Assembly (NCBI GenBank): GCA_905178155.1
Contig: CAJINV010000004.1
Span: forward strand, 3,187,014-3,251,013
Length of the DNA: 64,000 nt
Direction of reading: 5' to 3'
Source: Amoebophrya sp. A120
Lineage: Eukaryota; Sar; Dinophyceae; Syndiniales; Amoebophryaceae
Positions within the stretch are counted from its first letter, which is position 1; each line of letters opens with the position of its first letter. Below, piece after piece: positions 1-10,796 of the stretch. The position numbers and the translations under genes are program-made. The notes under the pieces are model-generated. The model was not told the origin of the DNA and made no database searches. It was given only the letters and a program-made list of their open reading frames with translations.

Positions 1-418
1 CTCGTCGCCCTCCGTGCCCTCCCGGATCACGGGGTCGCCCTCGCTGTACTCCCTCCGCTCGAGGGCGCCGACGACAATGGGCAGGTCGGCCTTGGATAAC
101 CGCGAGAATAATGGGACCTGGATTGGTTGACAAATAAAGCTGAAAGAAGCTCCGTTCTTGTGACAAAAGCTGCAAAGAAAAGGCGGGTATACAGAAATGC
201 GAAAAGACATACAATTCATGTCTTGAAAGATAACGTGTCCCTAGATTAAAACTAAAACAACACTACGTAGGCTTGAAATTTTTCTGGCTTAGATTTTGTA
301 CATTTTCCAAAAAAGCCAGGTCCTCTTCAAACTGCTTGTTTTTTAGCCGGTCTTGCTGCACCCCGAACTTCGTTGGCTTCTCGTACTTGGCCGAAGAGCT
401 GCTCTGGCACGCCCCCAT
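1..418 (-). CDS. N-terminus of a PKG/PKA-R-like cyclic-nucleotide-binding protein (partial)
   Basis: Two exons are visible, 267..418 and 1..139, joined by a GT-AG intron (140..266) in matching phase; the gene continues off the left edge. The protein starts MGACQSSSAKYEKP: Gly2 and Ser6 fit an N-myristoylation site, and Cys4 could be palmitoylated. About 45 residues later comes VPLFSRLSKADL, then a segment ending REYSEGDPVIREGTEGDE. That is the classic start of a cyclic-nucleotide-binding domain, as in PKA regulatory subunits and PKG. Dual N-acylation followed by tandem CNB domains is known for apicomplexan PKG, so PKG is the best guess. No kinase domain is in view, so a regulatory subunit is possible. 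The ATG sits in a good GCCATGG context. Confidence 0.7.
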
Positions 419-1304
419 GGCGACAAGCCGTTCTTTTCGGAATGAAGGAAATCAAATGTTGTGTTTTACTGGTGTTTGTGGGCGGCCGGGGTGGAACTAT
501 TGTGTTTCTTTTTCTTTCGGGTTTTGGTCGTGTACTTAGTAGACAATGACAATACTCAACTTTTGAAGGGTACTAGGGAAAAAACGAACTTCAACCTTAC
601 TATCAACTTTTCTCGTCACTGGAGGTAGTACAGGCGTGGAATTTATATCGATTTGAAAATTCATTGAAACAGGAGCACCAGGAGAAGTAAATGAAGCAAA
701 GGCCAGAACAAGCACCAGAACGCAAGAAACTACAACACTCTCGGAAGAACAATTTCAGAACAAACAATGACACTCTCAGTCCCCTGCTCTCCATTTTTGA
801 AAAAAGTGAATACAGCTGCAAAAAATCGTGATTCCAGCCACAACAGCAGAAAAAAAGAAACCGAGGCAGGGCACGACTTTTGACATTTGGAAATCAAAAT
901 CTACTTATTGCAACTTATTTTTCCTCCAAGGTTCTATTTTTCCGTGTCTAGGAATAGATACTGATCTTGCATTCGCTCGAAGGCACATGATTCCCATTTT
1001 TTGTCCACATTGGAGAAAATCTGAAAAAAGAACAGTGGCTTTTGCTGGCGTGTCACCGTCACCAGCAGTACAAGAACTTGCTGTACTTTTCATACTCACG
1101 CTTTCCGAGGAGAAAGAAATCGATGATTGCATTTTTTCCGTAGTCATATAGTCGAATAAGAACATTCATCGCCTCTTTTTTCGTTTTATTTGCTAACCGT
1201 ACTGAGTCCGAGACCGAGTCGCGCAAGCTGCAAAATCCCAAAAAAAATCTTCTTCATCGTGCACTACTTCTAGGTACTTCTAGTTCTACGCAGCTGCATG
1301 ATTC
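419..1304. other. Intergenic, no supported gene
   Basis: AT-rich DNA between the ends of two minus-strand genes. Only short overlapping open frames without recognisable motifs or exon boundaries are present. It should hold the upstream region of the PKG-like gene and the 3' region of the J-domain gene. Confidence 0.5.
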
Positions 1305-3551
1305 TCACTTTATTCTCGAGGAGCCGAGGCTGAAGCTGCCAGTGATGCTTCTGGAATACTGGCTTTTCTGCCGGTTTTTGTGAATGTTCTGCACAATCGA
1401 GGATATTCCCTGTCGGTACAAATCCCGACTGGGGCTGGCATCTTTTTCGCTTTGACTCTGTTCGAAGGGGTGGTGCTTGGAATCGTTTTCGTTGCCTTGC
1501 AGCTTTGCCGATGCCGTCGAAGCAGAAGTAGAAGATATCGTGTGCTGCTGGAGTACAGCATTTTTTACTTCACCTTCCGGCTGCTCCGCAATACCAAAAG
1601 CACTTGGAACATGAACTCCACCTGCCCTTACCGTCGATGAGTTGTCAAGACGACCGAGGTGGAAAAATCTGCTCTCTTCCTCGCTGGTAGTGCAACTAGA
1701 GGATGAGGAAGACGCACTCGAAGATGCTGCTGAAACAGAAACGTGTTGATCTTGATTATGATTTTCTCCTCGCTGGTGCATGAAGATGTCCTCAGTGTCG
1801 TCTAATATGCCGTCTACATCGCGACTGGCAGCTCCTCCACGTCCTCCTGTAGTAGACGCCACTGGTGCATTCTTGCCCTCCACTGTTTCCGCCCCGCCCC
1901 CCGGATCGTCGGGCCGTTTTTTGTTCTTGGCTAAATGCGACCCTGCTGCTGAAATTTCTGCGCGATGACCTTGGAGATGGGCTTCAGATACGTTCGACAC
2001 CTCGACTTCTGCTTCCTGTCCTTGGCGTGATGAAACGCCGGCACGAACAGGGCGGTCTTCATCTTTATTCTCAGTGTCCTCACGCGGCTGCTCACCATGA
2101 ACATCTGCAGAGCTCGACGACACAAAAGAGCTACTACTACTGCTGCTTCCCGTGCTGCCATCCGTGTAGGAGGAGTCATCTGATCCAGAGCTGCCGGTTG
2201 GGGAATAATTGTGCAGCGGATGCGGCGGTCTGTCGCCGGCAACGCCACTTGTTTCCCTCAGTTCATCTTCGTGCTGTCCTTGGGGGGCTGCTGAGATGGC
2301 AGAATTGACAGCGACAGTTCCAGTCGCAGCTCCACCTGCAGCGCTTATCACTTTCGCCTGGTCCTCATCGCCCCTCGTCGAGGCAGGAACTACAACCCTC
2401 GCATTATTTGCACCTTGATGTAATGCACCGGCACTTGTTCCCTCGCCAGACAGGTTCAGATGTGCGCCGGCCGCAGCAGCTCCCCCGATTCGCGGTCCTC
2501 CAACAACAGTGTTACTGCTCGTTCCCCCGCTGTTGGGTTGTGCAACAGCCACCGCAGCCTTTTCCTGTTCTTGCTGCAGCAGCTTGGCGTATTGGGCGGC
2601 TTTGTTGGAACCGAGAATCCGCGTTTTTAGCAATTCCGTGATAACCGGACGGAACAGGTCGTCTTCGTGGGCAAACGCGGGAGTAGAAGAAGGTGCTGTG
2701 CCGGTAGTACTTTCATCTGCAGATGAAACATCTTGTTCTTCCGTACTGAGGCCTACAACACCGCTGCCAAGGACAGAACCCGCAGAAGTGGCTCCTGTAG
2801 TTCCTTGTTTCCGCGAATCTACCGCGTCCGAGTTGTTGTACGGCGCACTTGTAGTTCTATTATTCTCGGTCATCTTTCGAACTGGCGGCGGATTCAACAG
2901 AAACGTTGAACTTCCCGCGACTGTGGCTCCTGTGGTCCCCGCGGAGGTGCTGACGAAATGAGAAGGAGCTGCTGTCCCACTAGTTGTACTTGTAGCACCA
3001 CTAGCACTACTGCGCTTCGGAATGAAGACATTGAAGTCGTTATCAGCAAACGGCCCTCCACTGGTATAATCGTTGGTGCTACCCGCCGACGAGGACGTTT
3101 TAATATTTCCGCCCAGCCCACTGCCACCCCGGCCCTCCGAATGCTGCTGCGAGGACGACGAATAACCAGAAACCGCACTTCTCCTCTGCGCCAGTTGTTC
3201 CTCGTTTTGTTTGAAGTATTCGAAGAGGATTTTGTAGTCCGCGTGCGCCTCGAGGAACTCCTCGGCTGATCCGCCCTTGTCTGGGTGGTGTTCGAGCATC
3301 TTCGCGCGGTAGGCAGTGCGGAGCCGCTCGGAGAGCTGCTGCGCATTTTGTCGGCTTGTTGTTGTGTGGGTGATACTTTTAGCAGCATGATTTCCTTCGG
3401 CGCGACCATGATGTAGTTCTCCTTGTTGGAGGACAAGTTTTTCTGCTGTATCAAACGCTTCCCGGAGACCGTACCGCTCCGCGGCCTCGCGGATTTCCTC
3501 GAGGGAGGTACGTAGGAGGATCTCATTCTTGTAGTGCTCCCCGGCGGCCAT
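1305..3551 (-). CDS. J-domain (DnaJ-like) protein with long low-complexity tail
   Basis: A single open frame of about 748 residues. The ATG at 3551 is preferred over the upstream in-frame codon because it is in a strong context (ATGGCCGCC). Around residues 75-110 the segment LRTAYRAKMLEHHPDKGG is helix II, the HPD loop and the start of helix III of a J domain, which would stimulate the ATPase of an Hsp70. A clear helix I (the usual YxxLG stretch) is not seen before it, so the domain is degenerate at its N-side. The remaining roughly 600 residues are Ser/Thr/Gly/Ala-rich with acidic patches and no recognisable fold. Substrate and compartment cannot be inferred; no signal peptide is seen. Confidence 0.7.
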   Translation of the reverse strand: MAAGEHYKNEILLRTSLEEIREAAERYGLREAFDTAEKLVLQQGELHHGRAEGNHAAKSITHTTTSRQNAQQLSERLRTAYRAKMLEHHPDKGGSAEEFLEAHADYKILFEYFKQNEEQLAQRRSAVSGYSSSSQQHSEGRGGSGLGGNIKTSSSAGSTNDYTSGGPFADNDFNVFIPKRSSASGATSTTSGTAAPSHFVSTSAGTTGATVAGSSTFLLNPPPVRKMTENNRTTSAPYNNSDAVDSRKQGTTGATSAGSVLGSGVVGLSTEEQDVSSADESTTGTAPSSTPAFAHEDDLFRPVITELLKTRILGSNKAAQYAKLLQQEQEKAAVAVAQPNSGGTSSNTVVGGPRIGGAAAAGAHLNLSGEGTSAGALHQGANNARVVVPASTRGDEDQAKVISAAGGAATGTVAVNSAISAAPQGQHEDELRETSGVAGDRPPHPLHNYSPTGSSGSDDSSYTDGSTGSSSSSSSFVSSSSADVHGEQPREDTENKDEDRPVRAGVSSRQGQEAEVEVSNVSEAHLQGHRAEISAAGSHLAKNKKRPDDPGGGAETVEGKNAPVASTTGGRGGAASRDVDGILDDTEDIFMHQRGENHNQDQHVSVSAASSSASSSSSSCTTSEEESRFFHLGRLDNSSTVRAGGVHVPSAFGIAEQPEGEVKNAVLQQHTISSTSASTASAKLQGNENDSKHHPFEQSQSEKDASPSRDLYRQGISSIVQNIHKNRQKSQYSRSITGSFSLGSSRIK

Positions 3552-4718
3552 CGTATGTTTTCGTTTTGTTTGATATACACAAGTAGGCACAATCTGTTAA
3601 TATCAGCACGCAAAACATATAGATACTTTTCAAGCGCAAGAACGCCAACACATGGACTATCGTGGTAGCGGCATTTAAATTATCAAGTAAATTGATTCCA
3701 TTCCGAGGGCTCAAATACAATCTGAATCTTCCGCTCAAAAGAAAAATCTCCTTGTACAACTCTGCACATTGTGCTCGAAATGCCATCGACGAAACTCTTG
3801 TCTACTTACAACTCATGGAAGCTGCTGCTGCTCTTTCTGCGCCACACCCTAAGAGCGGAAACGTACTACATGTATATGCAACGATAACACCAGCACTGCT
3901 GCGATTGCTACACGAACGCCACAAACGATGAACTACAGGAGGCTCGGTTTATTTCCCGCCTCCTCCTGCACCTGCTCGACGAGGACATAAAATTGGCTCA
4001 CGCGCTGCGTCGGCCGTCCGTCGGGTGATCGTCTGGTGGCGAATACAATCACCACCGCGCCCGGTGGTGAGGTAACTTGAATTTTCTACCATTCCGGTTC
4101 TTAATCGAGACGAGGGCACGTTGTAGCGAGCTAGCTACACCAACACCTGCGCCACTCATCACTACCAGTGTCTAGTTCACACGGATATCACGGCAGGGCT
4201 ATAGAAGAAAGTCGAAAGTCATGACGCAAACCCTACACGGCACGACCCTCGGCTGCAGCTCCTCACATCTTTGCGTATAATCGATTCGGCTCCACCGTGC
4301 GATGTAGTGCCCGGTGGTAAAAAACCTCATCAAAATCGTTCGTACAAAAATGGTTTTGTTCCAGTTCTAGAAAAAAATCAGTAATCAGGAATCTAATGAA
4401 ATTCCACAAAGCATAAGTAGCCAAGCAAGAGTACTAAAACAGGTGCGGTCGCTTCTCCACCTGTTCGCAATCTTTAACAGGTCTTGCCGACAAAAAAGAC
4501 AAAATGTATATATCATCAAATGTGTTTCTTGTACAACACAGGACTATTTGAATCCAACGAATCCGAATCTCTAAGTTTTTGCTTTCGATTTCGTTCCTTC
4601 ATCACAGCTAACTGTTTTGAAGGTAGAACACATAAAGAAAGGACTACAAACTGGTGTAAAGTTTGTTCAACAACGAAATTTCGCAACCTTGTTTATTGGA
4701 AAATGCCCCACCGAAAAA
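3552..4718. other. Intergenic, no supported gene
   Basis: Short open frames only, with no motif or plausible splice structure. It separates the J-domain gene start (3551) from the 3' end of the PPGG-motif gene (4719). Confidence 0.5.
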
Positions 4719-6224
4719 TCACCCGAGCGAGATGGTGGACACCCCACCGGGCGGCGCTCGGCGCTGCATCTGCTCGATCTTTTCCTCCAGCACTCTTGGT
4801 GCTCCACCGGACGGCCCGAAGTCCTTGTGCACCATGGGTATGCTGTCGCGCTCGTCGCCGAAGATAATGTTGCTTCGCCCGCCTGGTGGGGCCCGGACAG
4901 AAGCCGGCGGCGCGTTTTCGTCGGAGGGCCGAAACATACGCGGGTCGTTTACCAAGGAGGCGCGGTCGAATATCTGATAATTTCATCAATTTTGATTTCA
5001 TTTTCGTTGTTCCCGTCGCAGTGAAATAAAGGATTCGAAACAGACGCATTCCTCTTGGTGCAGCCGAACCGAGAAACGACAAGCCTCACATTCCGCATGG
5101 TCACCGCCAGAAAAAAAAAAACATGTAGTACGTTGTGTTGCAGCCCGCCTGGCGGAAGTCTTTCGTTTTCTCGTGTTGGGGTGAGCGGGAGGTGCATGGT
5201 TACTTCGCCATTCTTGATGGTGTTCTTGTTTGCTGCCACGCCCGCTGGATATGGTGATGCGCCGGTTGGCCAACTCGGGACTGACGAGGAAGAATTCATG
5301 TTAAGGCGCAACGCATATATGCAACTGTAAGTAGTCCCAGCACACATAATGATGCATATTAAAGTCCTACGTCCCTCCTACAGAACAATCATCATCCGAC
5401 CTACAATAAATCCGTCCCTATACCTTCCTGCACCCTTGGTGGGTCTTTGCTTTGCGTGCCGAGGCAGATTTCCGCCCTGCCCCCGACCGGTGGCGCGTCG
5501 TAGTCTGGGGGCAGGGGCGATGGCACGTCGCTGAACCGGTACTTGTTTTCGAAGGTCGGTTGGCTCCGCACGTTGTGCGGCGTGGGACTCTGGGTGCCGA
5601 ACTTGTGGCTCTGCACGCCGCCCGTCGGCATCTGCCCCCGCTGTACGGACTCGCCGGGGAGTGGCGGCCGCGTCGACGCATTAAAGGTCTTCGCCACCCT
5701 CTGTGGCGGGCTCGGGAGGTGGCCGTCACCTTGATTTTGGTTTGGTGTGGGTGTGAATATGTTTTACGTGTACCTAAACCACTTTCCTTTGGCATGACAA
5801 ACTTCTGAAACCGCTGCGAAAACAAAAGTGGCTAACCATTTATTTATTTGCCCATACAGAGAAAGGAACAACAGTTGTACGTATTTACCGAACACAATGC
5901 TGGATTTTCCACCAGGTGGTGCGTGTACTCTTGTGGTCGGATGCCCAGTCATCATGTTTCCAGAATTTTGATCACTGCCCCGCGCATACCGGTTTGCCGA
6001 CTGAAATTTTTGTGGATTGTGCATCATCTGAAAAATGTCACGCATTGGAGACGAATGGCCATGTCCTCGTCAACATGCAAATCGAAATTATTATGACGTT
6101 GCACAAGCATCATATTATCGAACAAATCACAGCCTCTTACCACGGGCGCTCCTGTATCCGCAGTGTCACCACCAAAGCTGAACGTGGAGTGCCCACCTGG
6201 AGGTGCGCGCGTAGATTGCTCCAT
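4719..6224 (-). CDS. PPGG-repeat protein of JUPITER (HN1)/SPIRAL1 type
   Basis: Five exons with consistent phases: 6141..6224, 5889..6027, 5424..5729, 5132..5280 and 4719..4973 (933 nt, 310 aa). All four introns are GT-AG. Each exon carries one or two copies of a short motif resembling PPGGxSxxxFG: APPGGHSTFSFGG, APPGGKSSIVFG, MPTGGVQSHKFG, APPVGGRAEICLG, LPPGGLQHNIF, APPGGRSNIIFGD and, at the very C-terminus, APPGGVSTISLG. Motifs of this shape are known in the animal JUPITER/HN1 and plant SPIRAL1 microtubule-associated proteins. A role in microtubule regulation is the natural guess but is inference. Between motifs the protein is probably disordered. The agreement of phase and motif position across all five exons makes the model strong, the function less so. 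Confidence 0.8.
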
Positions 6225-7021
6225 TTCTTTCTTTCCCGCCAGAACGCTTCAAAGTTCTTCGTGTTCTTCTTCTTGTCCACGGCTACTACAACGTAGTAGT
6301 CAATCTGAATCTCTATATATTCGTTTTCAGCTAATAAACATATATAAATCACAAAATGCGATGACCTACAACCTGCTTTACCAAATGACATTCTTTCTTC
6401 ACGACGATAAGAGCACGAAGCTGCGTACTTACCACCTCACCGTTTTTTGAGCCTTTTTGTGAGTTCTCGTCCGAAGCATTCACACAATCTTTTTGAAGAA
6501 GGCACGGCTATTTGGCCGGAGCGACGATTGCGCACAAGATCTCTATCTCTTTGTCGTCTCTCACAGGTGGCATATTTTTGTTCACTTGTTTTTCACTGCT
6601 GGCGTTTACCAGAAAGTCAAAGCTACGAGTTCTACTTTTCGCACGAGGCAAAAAGGTCGCTGTCGCTGAACAAGAACAACAAAACACCAAGGGCTGAACA
6701 GTAAAAGAGGTGGTGGACCAGATAATCTTTGCCAAGGAACTGCGTTTGCAGGGTCCTTACTTTCAGCGCAGCTCGACGCATCTTCTCCTTCCTTGCGAGT
6801 CGAGGTGCAAAAAGAACTCAGCACCATTTCTCTGGAGTCAATACGTCTATCTATACGCAAAAATCTGTATTCTCATAAATGAAGTTTTATGCGCGAACTC
6901 CGACATTACAAAGATGACCTTCTGAAATCACCTACCTAAATCATACCAGATCCAGACGAAGCTGTCTGCTCTTTGCATTTGCAGACTCCACAGCACTTAC
7001 AAATATCTATGATGTTCACAA
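6225..7021. other. Intergenic, no supported gene
   Basis: Upstream region of the PPGG-motif gene and downstream region of the glycosyltransferase gene. Several short open frames on both strands show no recognisable motif. Confidence 0.45.
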
Positions 7022-10000
7022 CTAGTAATAGTCGTAGAACGTTAGATTTCTATAGCTCGCGAGTAATCGTGTGTAGTCCATGAGCCCCCGGTCCTGTTTC
7101 CCGTAGCTAAAGTGCACAGCGAGCGCCGACCCCACCGCGATGGAGGGTTTTTGTAGCTGGAAGGGCTGCACGTAGGACAACTGGCTTTCGTCGTCCTCCA
7201 CTAGTTTCTGCACGTCGACATTTTCCAAATCCGATGCCATAAACGCGAAAAAGTTGATCGACCAGCGGGAGTGCTGTAGCGGGATGATTTCCGTGTCGAC
7301 GAAACTGTTGCCGTTCTATGACAGTGCACAACTCCCCCTGCTCCCCCTCATTTGTATGGCATGAACGGCAACACAAGCATCAGCAAGAGTGCCGGTTGTG
7401 CATGACAAATTTGCACTGGATTGTTATGCTATTTGGAGTCTATCAGAACTTGTAATGCATAATAGTGACAGTAGGGAAAGCGTGGACTGGGTAATCTGCA
7501 TGAGAAGAACGAGGGGGAGTTGTGCGCTGTCATACGTTCTCGTCCTCGAGTACCCGCTCCCGCGGGTTTCCATAGCCGTACAAATGGAAATTGTAGCGGT
7601 GGAACGTGTAAACCGTGGCTAAACTTCGAGTGTTATCAAGTGTAAAAGTGTCTGGGTCTGGAAACTTGTGATGCTGGGTGGCGCCTCATGATGAGGCAAC
7701 AAGTGATGACTTAGCATGACAAGTTTCTGAGCTCCTAGGTGTTGCCTATTCTGCATGACAAACTGCGTTTCTGCATCACAGAAAAATGGAGCTCTTGGGA
7801 AACGTGCATGACAGATTCAAGAGTCATGCGAGACAAGCATGACAAACATGCATTCTTCCAGACCCAGACATTTTTGCATTTGATAAGTGTGGTAAAAATG
7901 CAAAAAGCTGCGGTGTACCCACTCGGCACACTCCCACCGCGCCCAGACGCAGGTTCCCTGGGGGTGCTTTTCAATTTGCGGGGCCCACAGCTCCTGCTGC
8001 TCAGGTGATAATGATGAAGAAGATTCCACCTCTTGCACAACATTACTAGTAGCACCTTCAGGTGGAGAAGATGATGTCGTTGCAGCTATTTCTTTTTCCT
8101 TTTGTTTCTTCTTTTTCATCTCCTGGCTCTTGCGGAATTTTTCGTCTTCCTCCGCCGCGGTGTCCAGCAGGCGGTCCCGCTCCGACTGAAGTAGGTTTTG
8201 ATATTCATCTTGACCATTACTCGTTCGACTACTTCCCTTGTTCAGCAATACTTCCTTCCGCGCCAATCTCCGTTTCTCGTCGTCCGTTTCCCACGCCGGG
8301 TCAATATGGGAGTGTCAGGATTGAAATCGACACGGTTGAAATAACCTGTAATGCATAAAATCGATACCGATTGGACCCACAGTTTCTAGTCGGTGCATGA
8401 CAAATTTTGTCCCTACAGGAGGCCAGTTTGTCATGCTGTTTAGGGCAAAGGGGCTCCCCTCTGTGATGCTAATCAGCAGCCCAATGCCCGACCCTTACCA
8501 GCGCCATAATCTGCCTCCCTTGCGTCCTCTGCAATAGAGGCAGTTTACTCTGCATTGCATTTTAATTTTATGCATGACAAACTATTTCAACTTTGACGAT
8601 TTCGATCCTGACGCTTCCATAGTCAATCACAGGTCCGTACATGTCCGGTACCCCCGCGAATTCGTTGTGCACCGCGGAAAGAATCGCGTGGTTGACAATG
8701 TTTCCGCTAACCAATGACACCTCCTTCTGCCGAAACCACTTCTCCCGCACGACATCACGGATCGCGTTGCGGGAGAGAAACACGATGTCGTCATCCAGTT
8801 TCACGTAGACCGTCGTTTCTCTTGCTTTCCGCAGGTTCGCGAAGCTGTAGAACTTAGCAAGCCGCTTCCCATATACCGAAGGTGCGGCGTAGTGGTGCGG
8901 GTGCTGCTGGATTAAGGAGGAGATGAACTGGATTTCCTCGTCAATGGCGTTGTGCACAACGAAATTGATCTTGTCAAGCGCGCCGCCGTGGATGCGCAAC
9001 GAGTTGTGGAGGTAATACTGCAGGATCTCCAGTCGGTCCTTCCTCCCAACCACCACGATTGCTTCGGCACGGGACCGCGGTGCCACTTGCTCGTCAATCC
9101 ACTGGAGCAGCCAGAAGAAGGGAAGCGGCATTTGGAGGAGTGCGAGAAGCGGGTTTCTTTGCTGGTGCTGTTGTACAATGGTCGTCTGGTGCTCCTCCAT
9201 TTGTTGTTCTACTGTTGCTCGTTTTTTCTGAAGAACATCGACGAAAGCCCGCACCCTCCCGCTCGCCGCTTGTAAGCGCGCCCGCAAATCCAGGTTTTTG
9301 CTGCCGTTCGGGAGGTTTCCTGCCGTTTGCGCACTGCGGGACACGGTAAACAAAGCAAGCGTTAGGTGCGCGCACGCGTGGAGAAGGAGCTGAAAAGTTG
9401 CCTTGATGTTTATTTGGTCCTCCTCTGGTGGCGGGGTGGAATTTCTCTCTCTTTGGTGACCAGCACCTCCTTCGCTAGAAGAAGCTGACGCACTGCGATC
9501 GTGAAGATCTTCATCTAGACCTTGTTCATCTTTCTGGTGGCTAATATGATTGTCCAACAACACGTTAAGGGCCAAAGTTTCCAGTGACCCGCCAACCGCC
9601 TGGTCCTGCTCCGTTTCCACGAATGTGTCGACCGGTAGCTTCTTCGCTGGGTCGGCCGAGCGGAAGGCGTTGAAAAACGCGATTAGGCGGCGGTGAAAAT
9701 AAGCTGTCGTCGTTATTTCCGACCCGCTGCTCGTGTCAGGATAAAAATTTTGCGGGTAAAATACATCGCGATCGCCCCTCCTCGTGCTACTGATCATTCC
9801 ACGATCAAGAATTATTTCCTGTGCCTGATGCAACAGATCCGCAACGGGAAAGCCGGTGTTGAGTGCGTCCTGCCACGGTAGCGTCGCTAGCGTCTCGCCG
9901 AAGCCCTCTTGTGAAAGAGCGTAAAGGAGGATACTTCTCCTCTGAGCAATATCAGATTTTTCGGATTTTTCCCCAGCGGCTGCAGTAGAAGAGCCGACCG

Positions 10001-10796
10001 ATCCTACTGGGTACATGGCTGCCAGTGTTTCAATCGGTAAATACAGTAGCTTCGCCAGCGACAGGCTAAACACCCCAGCCCAGCAACTGCCTGCGCCGTC
10101 CGGATTTTGCTCGATTTGCAGCAAATCGGCGGAGTCGAAAAACGCAGACCAGGCTCGTTGCTGCTGACTCGTTCTTGCAGTGGATAGTGATAGTCTGGCT
10201 TCGCTAGTAGTACGTCCTATGGTAGTGCTACTTGTCCTCTCAACATGGTAAAGATCTTGTGATTGCTCCGATTGTTCGACACCCCCGAAACTGTCCAAGG
10301 AACTCGACAAGTACTTGTGAAAAGCCGTTTGCGTTGTCGCATCGTGCAAGTGCTGCATGTCCGGAGTTGTGATTATCCTCGCAGCGACGTCCGCGGCGCC
10401 GACGGATTCGGTGAGCCCCTGTCGCAAATTTTCCCATTCCTGCTCCTTTTTGAACTCCTCCACTGAGCGGCCGTGCGCCTGCTGCTCGTGATAGGTCTGT
10501 GCAAACGAGAATAGACTTTGCTCGTGATCTCCCCCACCCCCTGCTCGCGCGGCGGAAGCGGAAAACTGGTCGAGGACCCCGTCGCTCGTCCTTCCCCCGC
10601 CCGGGACCACAACGCGCTCGACCCTGCGAAAACGGTAGTAGAGATCGAGGAAATCGCCATGCACCTTCTCCCAGCTTTCCCCGGCACAGGGGGCGGGCGG
10701 CGGCGCTTGCTGGTGTTGATGTTCTTGTGCATCTGAAAATAGCGGTAAGAGCGCCGCAGCGGCTAGAAATAAAGGCGCAAAACAGAATCGAAACAT
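7022..10796 (-). CDS. Signal-peptide-bearing DxD glycosyltransferase-like protein
   Basis: Four exons (8622..10796, 7886..8299, 7535..7628, 7022..7311) separated by three element-type introns; joined in phase they give 990 aa. The ATG at 10796 is chosen because it directly begins a hydrophobic signal or anchor segment (MFRFCFAPLFLAAAALLPLF). Residues near 560-725 look like a GT-A fold: AIVVVGRKDRLEILQYY, then VYVKLDDDIVF, whose acidic triplet (about 668-670) fits the metal- and nucleotide-sugar-binding DxD motif. The last exons add RWSINFFAFMASDL and SIAVGSALAVHFSYGKQD, resembling the C-terminal part of uncharacterised eukaryotic glycosyltransferases. A coiled, Lys/Glu-rich insert lies between. 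It probably acts in the ER/Golgi lumen; donor and acceptor are unknown. Confidence 0.75.
7317..7534 (-). mobile_element. Introner, GTGCACAACTCCCC family
   Basis: A 218-bp element with inverted ends TATGACAGTGCACAACTCCC / its complement, flanked by the 5-bp repeat CGTTC at 7312..7316 and 7535..7539. It splits the glycosyltransferase frame between a Glu-Asn and a Gly-Asn codon pair. Removing it with one repeat copy restores the frame. Confidence 0.85.
7634..7885 (-). mobile_element. Introner, GTCTGGGTCTGGAA family
   Basis: A 252-bp element with inverted ends TATCAA(A/G)TG...GTCTGGGTCTGGAA, flanked by AGTGT at 7629..7633 and 7886..7890. Excision joins FYHT to RSLATVYTF in frame in the glycosyltransferase gene. 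Confidence 0.85.
8305..8621 (-). mobile_element. Introner, GTCAGGATTGAAATCG family
   Basis: A 317-bp element, the longest of this class here. Its ends are TATGGGAGTGTCAGGATTGA and the diverged complement of that, flanked by GTCAA at 8300..8304 and 8622..8626. Excision joins GPVID to PAWETDDEK in frame. Confidence 0.85.
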
